Source of the DNA: Mucilaginibacter sp. SMC90
Lineage (GTDB): Bacteria; Bacteroidota; Bacteroidia; Sphingobacteriales; Sphingobacteriaceae
Assembly: GCF_022811725.1 (NCBI RefSeq)
Contig: NZ_CP094527.1
Coordinates: 6,696,001-6,760,000, forward strand
Reading direction: 5' to 3'
DNA: 64,000 nucleotides
Shown here: positions 1 to 9,707 of the stretch, piece after piece
Position numbering within the stretch: the first letter of the stretch is position 1
How the letters are laid out: every line of letters begins with the position of its first letter
Program-made: the position numbers and the translations under genes
Notes under the pieces: model-generated
Told to the model about the DNA's origin: nothing
The model's input: the letters and a program-made list of their open reading frames with translations, nothing else
Database searches by the model: none

Positions 1-1
1 T

Positions 2-1033
2 AATGTTACCGAAATTCCGGATTATACAAACAGTACAAAGCTCCTTAACTTTTTGCGCGCGCGTACCTATGCATTAGGTACCGGGCTTGAAGAAGAAAAA
101 AAGATCTTTAGCCCGCGCAACTTGTTTAAAATAAAACGCGATGCCGAAGAAATTGCCCCGGAAATTGACAGTTCAATTCTTGATAAAGAAATAGAGCCGC
201 TAAGAGAAAACTATAAAGTTTGGACGGAAAAAAATTACGAGGTATTTATTGTACCAACTTCAAGCATCCCCAATGTTATCCGTGAAATTGGACGTTTAAG
301 GGAGATCACCTTCAGGCAGGTGGGCGAGGGAACCAATAAAAGCATTGACCTGGACGAATATGATATTTATTATCACCACCTGTTCATCTGGGATTTTGAA
401 GCCAAGATGATTGTTGGTGCCTATCGCATTGGCCTGGGCGATGAGATATTTTACAGCGTAGGTAAAAAAGGTTTTTACGTAAACGAACTGTTTAAGCTTA
501 AAACCCAGTTTATACCGGTATTAAGACGCAGCCTTGAATTAGGCCGCTCATGGATCCGTAAGGAATATCAAACCAAACCTTTACCACTATTCCTGTTATG
601 GAAAGGAATCCTGAAATTTCTGATAGATAATCCCCGGTACCGTTACCTGATAGGGCCGGTGAGTATCAGTAACTCGTTCTCTAAATTTTCTAAATCGCTT
701 ATTGTCGATTATATCAACCGCAACCACTTTGATCATGAAATGGCGCAGTATGTTAAACCGCGTAAAAAATTCAAGGTTGATTTTGCCAAGATCGATACCG
801 ACCTGCTTATGGCGGGCGAAGACAGCTTTAAGGGCCTTGACAACCTGATATCAGAAGTGGAAACCCGCAACATGAAAGTTCCGGTGTTACTTCGCCAGTA
901 TATCGCCCTGAATGCCAAGATCATCAGTTTCAACATCGACCCTAAATTTGCCGACTGCCTTGATGGCTTCCTGGTGCTTGACCTTGAAAAGGTACCGCAG
1001 GATATATTGGATAAGCTGGGAAAAAACTTATAG
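2..1033 (+). CDS. GNAT/OlsB-like acyltransferase, 5'-truncated by window edge
   Basis: The reading frame is open from the left edge, so this is the last 343 residues of a longer protein; the apparent TTG start at 53 is internal. The visible part matches the hemolysin/OlsB-type GNAT acyltransferase family: a region with RLREITFRQVGEG, then YDIYYHHLFIWD and MIVGAYRIG, followed by the ELGRSWIRKEYQ segment. In Bacteroidota this module usually forms the C-terminal half of a roughly 600-residue protein with an N-terminal PlsC-like lysophospholipid acyltransferase, which makes amino-acid-linked lipids (ornithine or glycine lipids). The PlsC half would lie upstream and cannot be seen. The substrate is inferred from the family. 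Confidence 0.75.
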   Translation, partial: NVTEIPDYTNSTKLLNFLRARTYALGTGLEEEKKIFSPRNLFKIKRDAEEIAPEIDSSILDKEIEPLRENYKVWTEKNYEVFIVPTSSIPNVIREIGRLREITFRQVGEGTNKSIDLDEYDIYYHHLFIWDFEAKMIVGAYRIGLGDEIFYSVGKKGFYVNELFKLKTQFIPVLRRSLELGRSWIRKEYQTKPLPLFLLWKGILKFLIDNPRYRYLIGPVSISNSFSKFSKSLIVDYINRNHFDHEMAQYVKPRKKFKVDFAKIDTDLLMAGEDSFKGLDNLISEVETRNMKVPVLLRQYIALNAKIISFNIDPKFADCLDGFLVLDLEKVPQDILDKLGKNL

Positions 1034-1192
1034 TAAATTATTTTATAATCAAACTTATCAATGCCATTTCATACTTTGAGGCGGCATTTTTTGTATCTCA
1101 ATATTAACACCTGTTATTTAATGTTAAGCAATGTTAACAAAACACTATGCCTGCTCATGATGAACCTACATTTATCATAAGCAAATAACTAT

Positions 1193-2917
1193 ATGAAAAA
1201 GAAACTTAAAATTGTATTAATACTAATAGCCTTATCGTTAAGCGGTATTATTGTTTTCCAAACCTACTGGAGCATAAATGCTTACCAGGTAAATAAAAAA
1301 AACTTTGACGCAAACATCGATATCGCCATGCAGCATGCACTTGACAGTTGCAAGAAAAATTACTTTGATTCGATAAGGGTGGTTTTAGTGAGGAGACTTT
1401 CTGATCCTAATGTTGTTATAAAAATGGATACCGTTCCTCTTCAAGATGCTCAGAGAAACTTTTTCCAAACTAAAATTACAGATACTGTTTATGCTCAAAA
1501 CAAGAAACGGTCTAAGAAAAAATCTTCAGATACGATAATTACAAAAAAGACATCACCAAGTAAAGAAACAGTCGACTATTCTTTGCTCAATGTCTGGATC
1601 TCTAATCGTCATTCGGAATCAAGTAATCCGCTTCCGTTAAGCATATCGATATACAACTATTATAAACATAAAGTTGGGAATACAGCTACTGTTCCGCAAG
1701 TATTAACTGAAATGGCTTTTTATTCTCCCGAAATGGCATCTTACATCATCAGCATACTAAGTATTGGTGATATTCCGGTATTTCCCTCCCATCTACCATC
1801 ATCATCAAAAAATCAGGGCACCAAACCATTGCCTTATGATTCTATTTTCAAGAACGCCACCTTTTCAATGCCACCTAATTATCGGCAGGCTACCGTTTTG
1901 AAGATCAAAAAATATTATACAGCCGAACTTAAGAAAATGCACATTTATAGTCCATTCAATATATCGGTAACAAAAGCTCCTACTGAGCCACAAAGCCCTA
2001 CGTTAAGCTATAGCGAAACCACCGAACATAATTATAAGTACAACGCATTTCTTCTTTTTAATCAGCATAATTTCGAGCCATTATTTTTCAGAGCTATTTT
2101 TCATCAGGCGCAATCTATTGTTATTAAAGGGATGATGCTCACGCTTATTTGTTCGGTGTTGCTCATTTTACTTACTATTTATTGCTTTTATTATATTATA
2201 ATCATGCTAAAACAGCAAAAAAGGATTGCAGAGTTAAAGGATGATTTTATTAACAACATGACTCATGAGTTTAAAACCCCAATTGCCACTATAACAGTAG
2301 CTATTGAAGGGCTGCAAAAATTCAATGGTTTAAATGATCCTGATAAAACACAGCGGTACCTGCAAACATCACGTAACGAGTTAAACCGTTTAAACGAGCT
2401 GGTTACCCGGGCGCTGAATGTAGCCGCGTCTGAGAATAATGAGATCTCGCTGGTAAAAGAACAAATAGATATTGACACGCTCATCAACGAAGCAATAACT
2501 TCCGAAAAATTGAAAGCCGGTAAAGATGTGTCCATAACCTATACCAACAAAAATGCAATTAAATATATTGAGGCTGATAAATTGCATTTCGGCAGTGTGA
2601 TCACCAATTTAATTGATAATGCCATTAAGTATTCAAATGAGCCGGTGATCATTCAGATAAACTTGTTACAAAACGGAAACAAAATTCAACTATCTGTTAA
2701 GGATAACGGCATTGGTATACCGGCATCGCACATTAATCACATATTTGATAAATTTCACCGTGTACCTACCGGTAACTTGCACAATGTAAAAGGCACCGGC
2801 CTTGGACTGAGTTATGTTAAGTATATTGTTGAAGCACACAATGGCACTGTTACAGTGAAAAGCGAAACTAACAATGGTACCGAGTTTATAATTAACATAC
2901 CGATAAACAATGAATAA
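1193..2917 (+). CDS. Membrane sensor histidine kinase
   Basis: 574 residues. A transmembrane segment at about residues 7-27 and another at about 308-340 bracket a roughly 280-residue periplasmic sensor region with no domain I recognise. The cytoplasmic part has a HisKA dimerisation helix with the phospho-acceptor H358 in NNMTHEFKTP, then HATPase_c with N-box NLIDNAIKYS, G1 box DNGIGIP, an F-box around HIFDKFHR and G2 box GTGLGLSYV. No HAMP domain is evident. The last 8 bp overlap the start of the response regulator, so the two are co-translated. The architecture resembles Bacteroides RprX. The signal is unknown. Confidence 0.92.
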   Translation: MKKKLKIVLILIALSLSGIIVFQTYWSINAYQVNKKNFDANIDIAMQHALDSCKKNYFDSIRVVLVRRLSDPNVVIKMDTVPLQDAQRNFFQTKITDTVYAQNKKRSKKKSSDTIITKKTSPSKETVDYSLLNVWISNRHSESSNPLPLSISIYNYYKHKVGNTATVPQVLTEMAFYSPEMASYIISILSIGDIPVFPSHLPSSSKNQGTKPLPYDSIFKNATFSMPPNYRQATVLKIKKYYTAELKKMHIYSPFNISVTKAPTEPQSPTLSYSETTEHNYKYNAFLLFNQHNFEPLFFRAIFHQAQSIVIKGMMLTLICSVLLILLTIYCFYYIIIMLKQQKRIAELKDDFINNMTHEFKTPIATITVAIEGLQKFNGLNDPDKTQRYLQTSRNELNRLNELVTRALNVAASENNEISLVKEQIDIDTLINEAITSEKLKAGKDVSITYTNKNAIKYIEADKLHFGSVITNLIDNAIKYSNEPVIIQINLLQNGNKIQLSVKDNGIGIPASHINHIFDKFHRVPTGNLHNVKGTGLGLSYVKYIVEAHNGTVTVKSETNNGTEFIINIPINNE

Positions 2918-3605
2918 GATTCGGGTATTATTGGCTGAAGACGAGCTGGCACTTGCACATATAGTGCGCGAAAGCCTGGAGGAAAGTAATTTTGAAGTTA
3001 TACTATGTGGCAATGGCGAACAGGCCCTGCAAAAGTATCAAAACACAAAACCCGATATCCTTGCGCTTGACGTGATGATGCCCAAAATGGATGGTTTCCA
3101 GGTGGCAAAAAAAATCCGGGAAACTGATAAATTAACACCCATTATATTTTTAACTGCCCGCTCACAGCCAAAAGATGTTGTGGCCGGTTTTGAATCGGGA
3201 GCTAATGATTATTTGAAAAAGCCGTTCAGCGTAGAAGAGTTGATAGTTCGGATTAAAGTGCTGTTAAGCAATAACCGCTTATTAGATATACCTAAGCCCA
3301 AAACCGAAAATGAAAACTATCAGATAGGCAGCATCCATTTTACCCCGCTTAAAAATACCGTACAACAAGGCATCAATTCATGGCAGTTAACTAATCGCGA
3401 AAGTGATATACTCAAATTACTGTGCAAAAATCAGCATGAAATAATATCAAGAAAGATGCTGCTTGACGAGCTATGGGGCGACGACAGTTTTTTTAATGCC
3501 CGCAGTCTTGATGTATTTATTAATAAACTACGCGGCCATTTAAAAGCCGACCCGAATGTGCAGATCATCACCGTACGCACGGTTGGCTATAAGTTGGTTT
3601 GGTAA
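2910..3605 (+). CDS. OmpR-family response regulator
   Basis: 231 residues. The N-terminal receiver domain (about 1-120) has the acidic pair E10/D11, phospho-acceptor D54 in ALDVMMPKMDG, T82 and K104 in LKKPFS. A C-terminal winged-helix Trans_reg_C domain (about 135-231) contains LTNRESDILKLL, SRKMLLDELW and the closing VRTVGYKLVW. It starts inside the kinase gene (8-bp overlap), so it is the cognate regulator. It is RprY-like. A strong bidirectional terminator follows immediately. Targets are unknown; the convergent TonB receptor next door is not necessarily regulated by it. Confidence 0.95.
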   Translation: MNKIRVLLAEDELALAHIVRESLEESNFEVILCGNGEQALQKYQNTKPDILALDVMMPKMDGFQVAKKIRETDKLTPIIFLTARSQPKDVVAGFESGANDYLKKPFSVEELIVRIKVLLSNNRLLDIPKPKTENENYQIGSIHFTPLKNTVQQGINSWQLTNRESDILKLLCKNQHEIISRKMLLDELWGDDSFFNARSLDVFINKLRGHLKADPNVQIITVRTVGYKLVW

Positions 3606-3623
3606 ATTGAATAAGCAGGTGAT

Positions 3624-3667
3624 AAAACAAAAGCGCCCCCGATAATCATCAGGGGCGCTTTTGTTTT
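3624..3667. terminator. Bidirectional intrinsic terminator
   Basis: A perfect 16-bp inverted repeat (3624-3639 with 3652-3667) has a GC-rich core GCGCCCC/GGGGCGC, a 12-nt loop and A/T tracts on the outside of both arms. It sits between the convergent response regulator and TonB receptor and can terminate both. Confidence 0.9.
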
Positions 3668-3687
3668 AACTATATTTTGTTTTACAA

Positions 3688-6600
3688 TTACCAGCTGTAA
3701 CGTAAACCAAATTGCATTTGCCAACGTGATGCAAACAGGTCAACAGAATACGGTACTCCAGGATTCTGGAAAGTATAAGTTGGGTATGTGTTTGCTGCAT
3801 TTCCAAATGCGGGAGTTGTTTTTGGTGTTAAACCAACACTTGAGGTTGAGTTAAATGTGTTGGCTGAGAAGTAATAACGACCCCAGTTTTTATTTAACAG
3901 GTTGGTAAGGTTAATGATGTCATAAGTAAATGTGATCATCTGTTTGTGCTTACCGCTGCCAAATTTAAAATCTTGAGTAAAGCGGAAGTCAAGGTCATTG
4001 TTCCATGGAGTGAACGCTGCGTTACGCTCAGTGAATTTACCACGACGGCTGCTCAGGTAGCTGCTTGCATCAATAAATGAGTCAAATGCTGCTGCCTGTT
4101 GTGCTGCAGTTTGAGCAGGAGCAGATCCTGAAGCAGGCAGGTCCTGGAAAAATTTCACAGTTTCGCCCCTGTTAGGAATATAAGCTAAGCTAACTTGCTG
4201 ACCGGTTCCGTCGATAGCACTTGGGTAGAAACCATAAGTATACGGGTTACCTGATTGTGCGCTAAAGAAAAAGCTAAAGTTGGCAGTGTAGTTATGACCA
4301 GCGTCCCAATCATGTTTAAAGTTAACGTTTGATACGATACGGTGACGGATATCAAAGTTTGAGTTAGCTAAGCCAGGATTGTTTGGATTTAAGGCCTGGT
4401 TTAACTGCCAGTTTGACTCCATTGAGTTACGGATACCATTAGTAACATCTTTTGAGTGACCATAGGTGTAGGCAACTGAGAAGTTCAAGGCATCCTGTGG
4501 ATCAAATTGCGTGAATTTACCAATTTGCGCTGTAGTGCTGTAACGGTAACCCTGGCTTGTGTTTGATAACAAGTAAGCGTTTGTATATGAAGCATTAACA
4601 CCTTTATTTACAAAAATTGGCTGTAAATGCTGAGTATCATATGGATAATAAGTTACCTGGTCGGTAGTATTTACCTGCTGGAATTTCAAGTCGTGGATAA
4701 CTTTAGTATAGATCCCTTCAACCGTGAATTTCCATTGGTTGTCGGTTGAATAATCAACTGCTAAGCTGCTTCTCCATACCTGTGGCATTTTGAAGTTATT
4801 GTCAATCAGATCGACCTGAGTAGAGCCATTAGTACCGGTATTGAAACCTTGTTGATTAACAAAGTTCAAACCGCCATTAGCAGGTGCTTGTACCGGGTTA
4901 GTACCAGGAGCGATTGGTGATGTAGCTGACGGCTTTTTATCATAAGCGCCGTAAGTAACACCGTTATTATAAAACGCGTAACCAAACCATGCAAAAGGAA
5001 CACGGCCAGTAAAGAAACCACTACCACCACGCAGGATAACACTTTGATCACCTAACACGTCATAGTTAAATGAAACGCGTGGGTTGATCTCAGCATTGCC
5101 AAGATAATTTTGCTTGATGTTTTTTGGCTGGGTATAAGTAAACGTATTACCGTAGTTAGGGTCAACTGTAGCGTTAGTAGTTTTATCGCTTAGGGGTTGT
5201 TTGTTAGGCACATCGGCATAATCCAAACGCACAGCGGCTGTCAATTTGAAAGCATCTGTTAACTGGATGTCATCCTGTGCGTAAAAGCTAAACAAGTTAA
5301 CTTTAAACTTGGCCGATGGATTATTCAAGATATAATCGCGGGTATTATCAGTATAGTTAAAGTTAGCACGAACACGTGAAGGGCTATTAGCAATGAAATT
5401 TTCAATGCTGCTGTAAGCTATACGACCGTTCCACGCGTTTACGAAGTTATAAGTGATATCATAAAACTCGTTGTGAGTACCAAATGTAAACGTATGCTTT
5501 CCTTTTGTCAAGGTTAAGTTATCGGTAAATTCAGCAGTTTTTTGGTGCATGTCAAAAATAGCGGCCTCACGGTCGGTACCCATAAATATGGTTGTACCTG
5601 GAGTACGGCCGGTGATTTCGATTTGTGGCAACGCCGGGTTTGAATTAGGATCACGATAATCATGAACGGCAGAATAACCTAATACCAGGCTATTGCTTAA
5701 GTCGCCCGAAAACCTTGATTTTAACTCGGCAACTGTTGAAGTTGAATTGTTATGTGATGTATAATCAATACCGCTGAAACGGAAGTTTTGCTGATCGCGC
5801 TCCAGGTTGGTAGCTTTTGAGCTGATGGTATTGTTACGGATAGTTAACTGGTTATGATCATCGATATTCCAATCCAAACGGTTAAAAAATTTGTTTGAGT
5901 TTGAAAATATAGTAGTGTTGTTATAAGTACCAGGATCAATACCGCCTGTAAATGTTTTAAACGCGGTAACCAATTTATCACCATCTTCTTTACTTAGGAT
6001 ATTAGGAGATCCGTTTTGATCAAGGCCTCTGATAACTGGGTCCTGCCTGCGGGCAATCTCTTCGTTGGTAAAGAAAAATAATTTGTTTTTGATAATAGGG
6101 AAACCTAAACGGATACCAGTTTGGTAATCGTGAAAATCTGTAAGTTTTGAACCATCGCCGCCTACGTTAGCAGGTACATTATTTTTACCTACCATAAACG
6201 AACCGCGACCGTAACCGTAAACAGCACCGCTAAAATCGTTTGTACCGCTACGGGTTACAGCGTTGATACTACCACCTAATACGTTACCGATTTTGATATC
6301 GTAAGGAGCAACATAAACCTGGATATCCTGGATAGCATCAAGAGAGATAGGGCTTGTACGTGTGCTGCTACCAACTTGTCCTGAAGCATTGTTCTGACCA
6401 CCTAATGATGGGCTGAAGCCGATAGCGTCATTGTTGATAGCACCGTCAAGCGTTACGTTATTGTAACGGTAGTTGGTACCTTGAAACGAGTTGTTATTGC
6501 TTTGAGGGGTATTTCTTGTTAAATCCTGCAAGCTGCGGTTAATTGATGGAGCTGTACGGATCTGGTTTTGGCCAATACGGGTACTTGCACCTGTTTTTGC

Positions 6601-6978
6601 GGGGCCGGCAGATGCCTTTACTTTAACTTCCTGCAGGGTGGTAGTTTCGTCCTGCAATACAAAGTTTAAAGTGGCGTTACCTAATTGAAGGGTAAGCTCA
6701 CTCTTTTCATCTTTTTTGTAGCCGATAAAAGTAGCGGTTACGGTGTAAGGGCCGCCCGGGTTAATGTTGTTAACCGAGTAACGACCTTCGGCATTGGTTT
6801 GAGCACCATAGCGGGTACCTGTACTGGTATTTAATACAGAAATGGTTACACCCGGAAGGGTAGCACCTTTTTGATCTGTAACTTTACCATTAAGTACCGA
6901 GGTAGTGATCTGAGCGTTTGCAACGCCCCCAACCCCAATAATTATTAATGTTAAAATAATAAAGTAGAGCTTTTTCAT
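3688..6978 (-). CDS. Oar-like TonB-dependent outer-membrane receptor
   Basis: The start was placed at the ATG giving MKKLYFIILT with a clear signal peptide ending ...VANAQ; an upstream in-frame start at 7011 would bury the signal peptide. The protein has 1096 residues. After the signal comes a CarboxypepD_reg-like domain (about 24-110: LNGKVTDQKGATLPGV, EGRYSVNNI), then a plug (about 125-260, with TLDGAINNDAIG and GGSINAVTRSGTNDFSG), then a long 22-strand-type barrel ending in RWQMQFGLRYSW with terminal aromatic W. This is the layout of Myxococcus Oar and its Bacteroidota relatives. The ligand is unknown; no SusD partner or substrate operon is adjacent. Confidence 0.9.
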   Translation of the reverse strand: MKKLYFIILTLIIIGVGGVANAQITTSVLNGKVTDQKGATLPGVTISVLNTSTGTRYGAQTNAEGRYSVNNINPGGPYTVTATFIGYKKDEKSELTLQLGNATLNFVLQDETTTLQEVKVKASAGPAKTGASTRIGQNQIRTAPSINRSLQDLTRNTPQSNNNSFQGTNYRYNNVTLDGAINNDAIGFSPSLGGQNNASGQVGSSTRTSPISLDAIQDIQVYVAPYDIKIGNVLGGSINAVTRSGTNDFSGAVYGYGRGSFMVGKNNVPANVGGDGSKLTDFHDYQTGIRLGFPIIKNKLFFFTNEEIARRQDPVIRGLDQNGSPNILSKEDGDKLVTAFKTFTGGIDPGTYNNTTIFSNSNKFFNRLDWNIDDHNQLTIRNNTISSKATNLERDQQNFRFSGIDYTSHNNSTSTVAELKSRFSGDLSNSLVLGYSAVHDYRDPNSNPALPQIEITGRTPGTTIFMGTDREAAIFDMHQKTAEFTDNLTLTKGKHTFTFGTHNEFYDITYNFVNAWNGRIAYSSIENFIANSPSRVRANFNYTDNTRDYILNNPSAKFKVNLFSFYAQDDIQLTDAFKLTAAVRLDYADVPNKQPLSDKTTNATVDPNYGNTFTYTQPKNIKQNYLGNAEINPRVSFNYDVLGDQSVILRGGSGFFTGRVPFAWFGYAFYNNGVTYGAYDKKPSATSPIAPGTNPVQAPANGGLNFVNQQGFNTGTNGSTQVDLIDNNFKMPQVWRSSLAVDYSTDNQWKFTVEGIYTKVIHDLKFQQVNTTDQVTYYPYDTQHLQPIFVNKGVNASYTNAYLLSNTSQGYRYSTTAQIGKFTQFDPQDALNFSVAYTYGHSKDVTNGIRNSMESNWQLNQALNPNNPGLANSNFDIRHRIVSNVNFKHDWDAGHNYTANFSFFFSAQSGNPYTYGFYPSAIDGTGQQVSLAYIPNRGETVKFFQDLPASGSAPAQTAAQQAAAFDSFIDASSYLSSRRGKFTERNAAFTPWNNDLDFRFTQDFKFGSGKHKQMITFTYDIINLTNLLNKNWGRYYFSANTFNSTSSVGLTPKTTPAFGNAANTYPTYTFQNPGVPYSVDLFASRWQMQFGLRYSW

Positions 6979-7288
6979 TTGTGATTTTTTATTGCACAAA
7001 ATTGCCCACACTATGTTAAGTTTATATTAACATCAGATTACTATATTAACAACTACTTAATGATTCCTTTTTTGCTTAACAAAAGCTTCTTAAAATATCG
7101 ATTCAATTAATTGGATATCAATACCATACAAGAAAATAAAATACCATAGCGTTGTGTTTTTATGGATCACATTTAAGAGATAAATTACACAACTATGTTC
7201 TTTAATCCTAAAAAACACTGCTATCACATGGCATTTAAATACCATGGCAATGAGTACTTTAACAAATACTTAATACATAATAGCTAAA
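6979..7288. other. Gene-free AT-rich spacer upstream of the Oar-like gene
   Basis: 310 bp, very AT-rich, with no supportable gene. It must hold the promoter of the Oar-like receptor. No clean TAnnTTTG box was found on the minus strand. An imperfect dyad ATGGCATTTAAATACCAT lies at 7228-7245 and CCATGG occurs twice nearby, possibly an operator, but this is weak. Confidence 0.4.
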
Positions 7289-7837
7289 TCAACTTTTGAT
7301 TCTCAGTTTGTTTAGCAACTGGTTTAACAGGTATGCAGGAGCAATAGCCAATGATTTGATATTGAGCCCATTTTTTGCATACAGCGGTTCGCGGCAGTTG
7401 CCTATCAACAAGGCGGATAACGAGGGAATAAATACAGAAACGCACAATGACCACATGGCAGGCCCCCCGGCTTGTTGCCAGGCCACGAGCTCCATTATAC
7501 CATAGCTAAAGCCTAATAAAATAAATAAGATAAAGTAAGATATAATTGGCGAGAGCTTTAAATAAAAATAGATAGCAATGGCTATTACAAATGAAGCCCA
7601 GTTAAAATATCCATTATAAACACCTAAAAAGGCTAAATGCGGAAACGGGATCGACCAGATCAGCCCAAACACACTAAACGCTAAAGCTGGGATACAGATA
7701 TAATGTATAATTTGATTAACCTTATCCCGGTGAGCTTCTTCGTATTCACTGAAATATCGATCAGCCGGGCGTTCGTCTTTACTTACAGCGGTTTTAACTG
7801 ATGCCTTCTGTTTATTATTTGATGTTTTTGAGGTCAC
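7289..7837 (-). CDS. DUF962/Mpo1-like membrane protein (variant)
   Basis: 182 residues. A charged N-terminus (Lys/Ser-rich, 1-28) is followed by the family hallmark EYEEAHRDKVNQIIHYICIP with H36 and H45, then about four hydrophobic helices (about 46-68, 76-93, 95-113, 125-145). Mpo1/YGL010w-family proteins are Fe(II)-dependent dioxygenases of 2-hydroxy fatty acids in sphingolipid breakdown; that role would suit a sphingolipid-making bacterium. The second His-containing segment that usually follows (a W..FIGH-like stretch) is not apparent here: the corresponding region reads MELVAWQQAGG. It could therefore be a divergent or non-catalytic member. Family fair, function inferred. Confidence 0.7.
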   Translation of the reverse strand: MTSKTSNNKQKASVKTAVSKDERPADRYFSEYEEAHRDKVNQIIHYICIPALAFSVFGLIWSIPFPHLAFLGVYNGYFNWASFVIAIAIYFYLKLSPIISYFILFILLGFSYGIMELVAWQQAGGPAMWSLCVSVFIPSLSALLIGNCREPLYAKNGLNIKSLAIAPAYLLNQLLNKLRIKS

Positions 7838-7848
7838 GATGTAAAAAT

Positions 7849-7882
7849 AAAAAACCCTTTCAGTTTTGAGCCGAAAGGGTTT
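7849..7882 (-). terminator. Intrinsic terminator after rny
   Basis: On the minus strand a 10-bp stem GAAACCCTTT-type pairing (7873-7882 with 7852-7861, core AAACCCTTTC/GAAAGGGTTT) is followed by a T tract at 7854-7849. It lies just beyond the rny stop and before the DUF962 gene. Confidence 0.8.
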
Positions 7883-7900
7883 CGTTTAATTTTATAATGA

Positions 7901-9466
7901 TTACTTGGCAAACGCTACCGAACGGGTTTCCCTGATAACGGTAACTTTGATTTGGCCAGGATAGGTCATTTCTGTCTGGATCCTGTTGGAGATATCGGCA
8001 GCTAATACTTCTGACTGTGCATCGCTGATCTTTTCGCTTTCAACAACCACACGTAACTCGCGGCCAGCCTGAATAGCAAATGTTTTCTCAACACCAGGGT
8101 ATGACAATGCAAGCTCTTCCAGCTCTTTCAAACGTTTGATGTAGCTTTCAACAACCTCGCGGCGGGCACCCGGACGTGCGCCTGATATCGCATCACAAGC
8201 CTGGATTATTGGCGATAACATTGAAGTCATCTCAATTTCATCGTGGTGGGCACCAATGGCATTGCAAACTTCAGGGTGTTCCTTATATTTTTCGGCCAGT
8301 TGCATACCCAAAATAGCGTGAGGCAATTCCGGGTTGTCATCAGGTACTTTACCAATATCATGCAGTAAGCCGGCACGTTTAGCCATTTTAACATTTAAGC
8401 CCAGCTCGGCAGCCATAGTAGCGCAGAAATTTGCAACCTCGCGCGAGTGCTGCAACAGGTTTTGCCCGTATGATGAACGGTAACGCATACGGCCAACCAT
8501 ACGGATCAGCTCAGGGTGCAAACCATGAATGCCGAGGTCAATTACTGTACGCTCGCCAATCTCAACAATTTCTTCTTCTATCTGCTTTTTGGTTTTGGCA
8601 ACAACTTCTTCAATACGTGCCGGGTGGATACGTCCATCGGTAACCAAACGGTGCATAGCCAAACGGGCTATTTCACGCCTTACCGGGTCAAAGCCTGATA
8701 AAATAATAGCTTCCGGAGTATCGTCAACAATGATCTCGATACCGGTAGCAGCTTCTAAAGCACGAATGTTACGTCCTTCACGACCGATGATACGGCCTTT
8801 GATCTCGTCATTTTCGATATTGAAGATAGATACCGTATTTTCAATAGCGCTCTCCGTAGCCGTACGCTGAATAGTTTGGATAACTATTTTCTTTGCCTCT
8901 TTTGTAGCGGTAAGCTTGGCTTCGTCAACAATATCCTTGATCTGGATCATTGCCTTTGTACGGGCTTCCTCACGCAGGGTATCAACCAGTTGGTTTTTAG
9001 CATCATCTGCAGATAAACCTGCTATGGTTTCCAGCTGTTGTACATGCTGATTTTTAAGAATTTCAACCTCTTCCTGCTTTTTAACCACTACATCCGTTTG
9101 TTTTTCGAGGTTTTTGCGGGTATTATCAAGTTCGCTCTCCTTGCGGTTAACGTTTTCCAGGCGCTGGTTTAATGATTGCTCCTTTTGCTTAACGCTGTTT
9201 TCACGCTGATTTACCGCGTTATTTTTATTATTAACTTCCTGCTCATGCTCAGCTTTCATTTGTAAAAACTTCTCTTTGGCTTCAAGCAGTTTATTTTTCT
9301 TCAGGATTTCGGCATTATTTTCAGCATCTTTTAAAATCTTTTTAACTTTATTTTGAGCCGAGGCCTCCTGGTCTTTAAACAATTTTCGGAGCAGGAAGCG
9401 GCCAATCAAAACGCCAATGATGGCGCCTACAAGCAGGCCGATGATAACGTATAGTAATATGTCCAT
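7901..9466 (-). CDS. rny: Ribonuclease Y
   Basis: 521 residues from the ATG giving MDILLYVIIGLLVG, the usual N-terminal membrane anchor; an in-frame upstream start at 9514 adds only a non-conserved tail. Order of parts: transmembrane helix (2-23), long Lys/Glu-rich coiled coil (about 35-200), KH RNA-binding domain with GRIIGREGRNIRALE, HD domain with H-D pair in LLHDIGK plus AIGAHHDEIE, and the conserved C-terminus ending TVIRETRSVAFAK. It is a membrane-bound endoribonuclease starting mRNA decay. The pheT / coiled coil / zapA / rny order is one I associate with Bacteroidota chromosomes. Confidence 0.97.
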   Translation of the reverse strand: MDILLYVIIGLLVGAIIGVLIGRFLLRKLFKDQEASAQNKVKKILKDAENNAEILKKNKLLEAKEKFLQMKAEHEQEVNNKNNAVNQRENSVKQKEQSLNQRLENVNRKESELDNTRKNLEKQTDVVVKKQEEVEILKNQHVQQLETIAGLSADDAKNQLVDTLREEARTKAMIQIKDIVDEAKLTATKEAKKIVIQTIQRTATESAIENTVSIFNIENDEIKGRIIGREGRNIRALEAATGIEIIVDDTPEAIILSGFDPVRREIARLAMHRLVTDGRIHPARIEEVVAKTKKQIEEEIVEIGERTVIDLGIHGLHPELIRMVGRMRYRSSYGQNLLQHSREVANFCATMAAELGLNVKMAKRAGLLHDIGKVPDDNPELPHAILGMQLAEKYKEHPEVCNAIGAHHDEIEMTSMLSPIIQACDAISGARPGARREVVESYIKRLKELEELALSYPGVEKTFAIQAGRELRVVVESEKISDAQSEVLAADISNRIQTEMTYPGQIKVTVIRETRSVAFAK

Positions 9467-9529
9467 TTTAGGTTTGGTGGTGTTGTAATATGTATGTAAA
9501 TAAAAAAACCGCAACTAATTTTTAAGTAT

Positions 9530-9700
9530 CATGTATTTAAAACTTCATTTCGGATATTGGGACCATGGGTTGGTTAACGTTAATCGTAACTAACGCATGC
9601 CTCTTGATCCGCTTAATATTGAAGCGTTAAGTTTTTAATAGTGAAACCTAAAATTTAACTGCGGTTAAATCTTAATGTGCTCTTGTATATTATGTAAAGA
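9530..9700 (-). ncRNA. ssrS: Candidate 6S-like regulatory RNA in the zapA-rny spacer
   Basis: The 241-bp gap between zapA and rny has no ORF but can fold. On the minus strand AAAACTT (9635-9629) can pair with AAGTTTT (9545-9539), and an inner GC-containing helix can form between 9591-9596 (TAACGC) and 9624-9629 (GCGTTA). A separate 7-bp hairpin with tetraloop (9653-9659 with 9664-9670), followed by T's, lies just after zapA and may end that transcript. 6S RNA genes are classically linked to zapA, and a Bacteroidota form (6S-Flavo) exists. The position is the main argument; I cannot verify the 6S consensus by eye, and the ends are approximate. Confidence 0.45.
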
Positions 9701-9707
9701 ACGTTTA

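Noticed and set aside
6979..7011. 11-codon upstream extension of the Oar-like receptor
   Set aside because: It would place charged residues before the signal peptide; the inner ATG gives a standard leader.
8431..8870. Plus-strand open frames opposite rny
   Set aside because: Shadows of the conserved minus-strand gene in alternative frames; no independent coding evidence.
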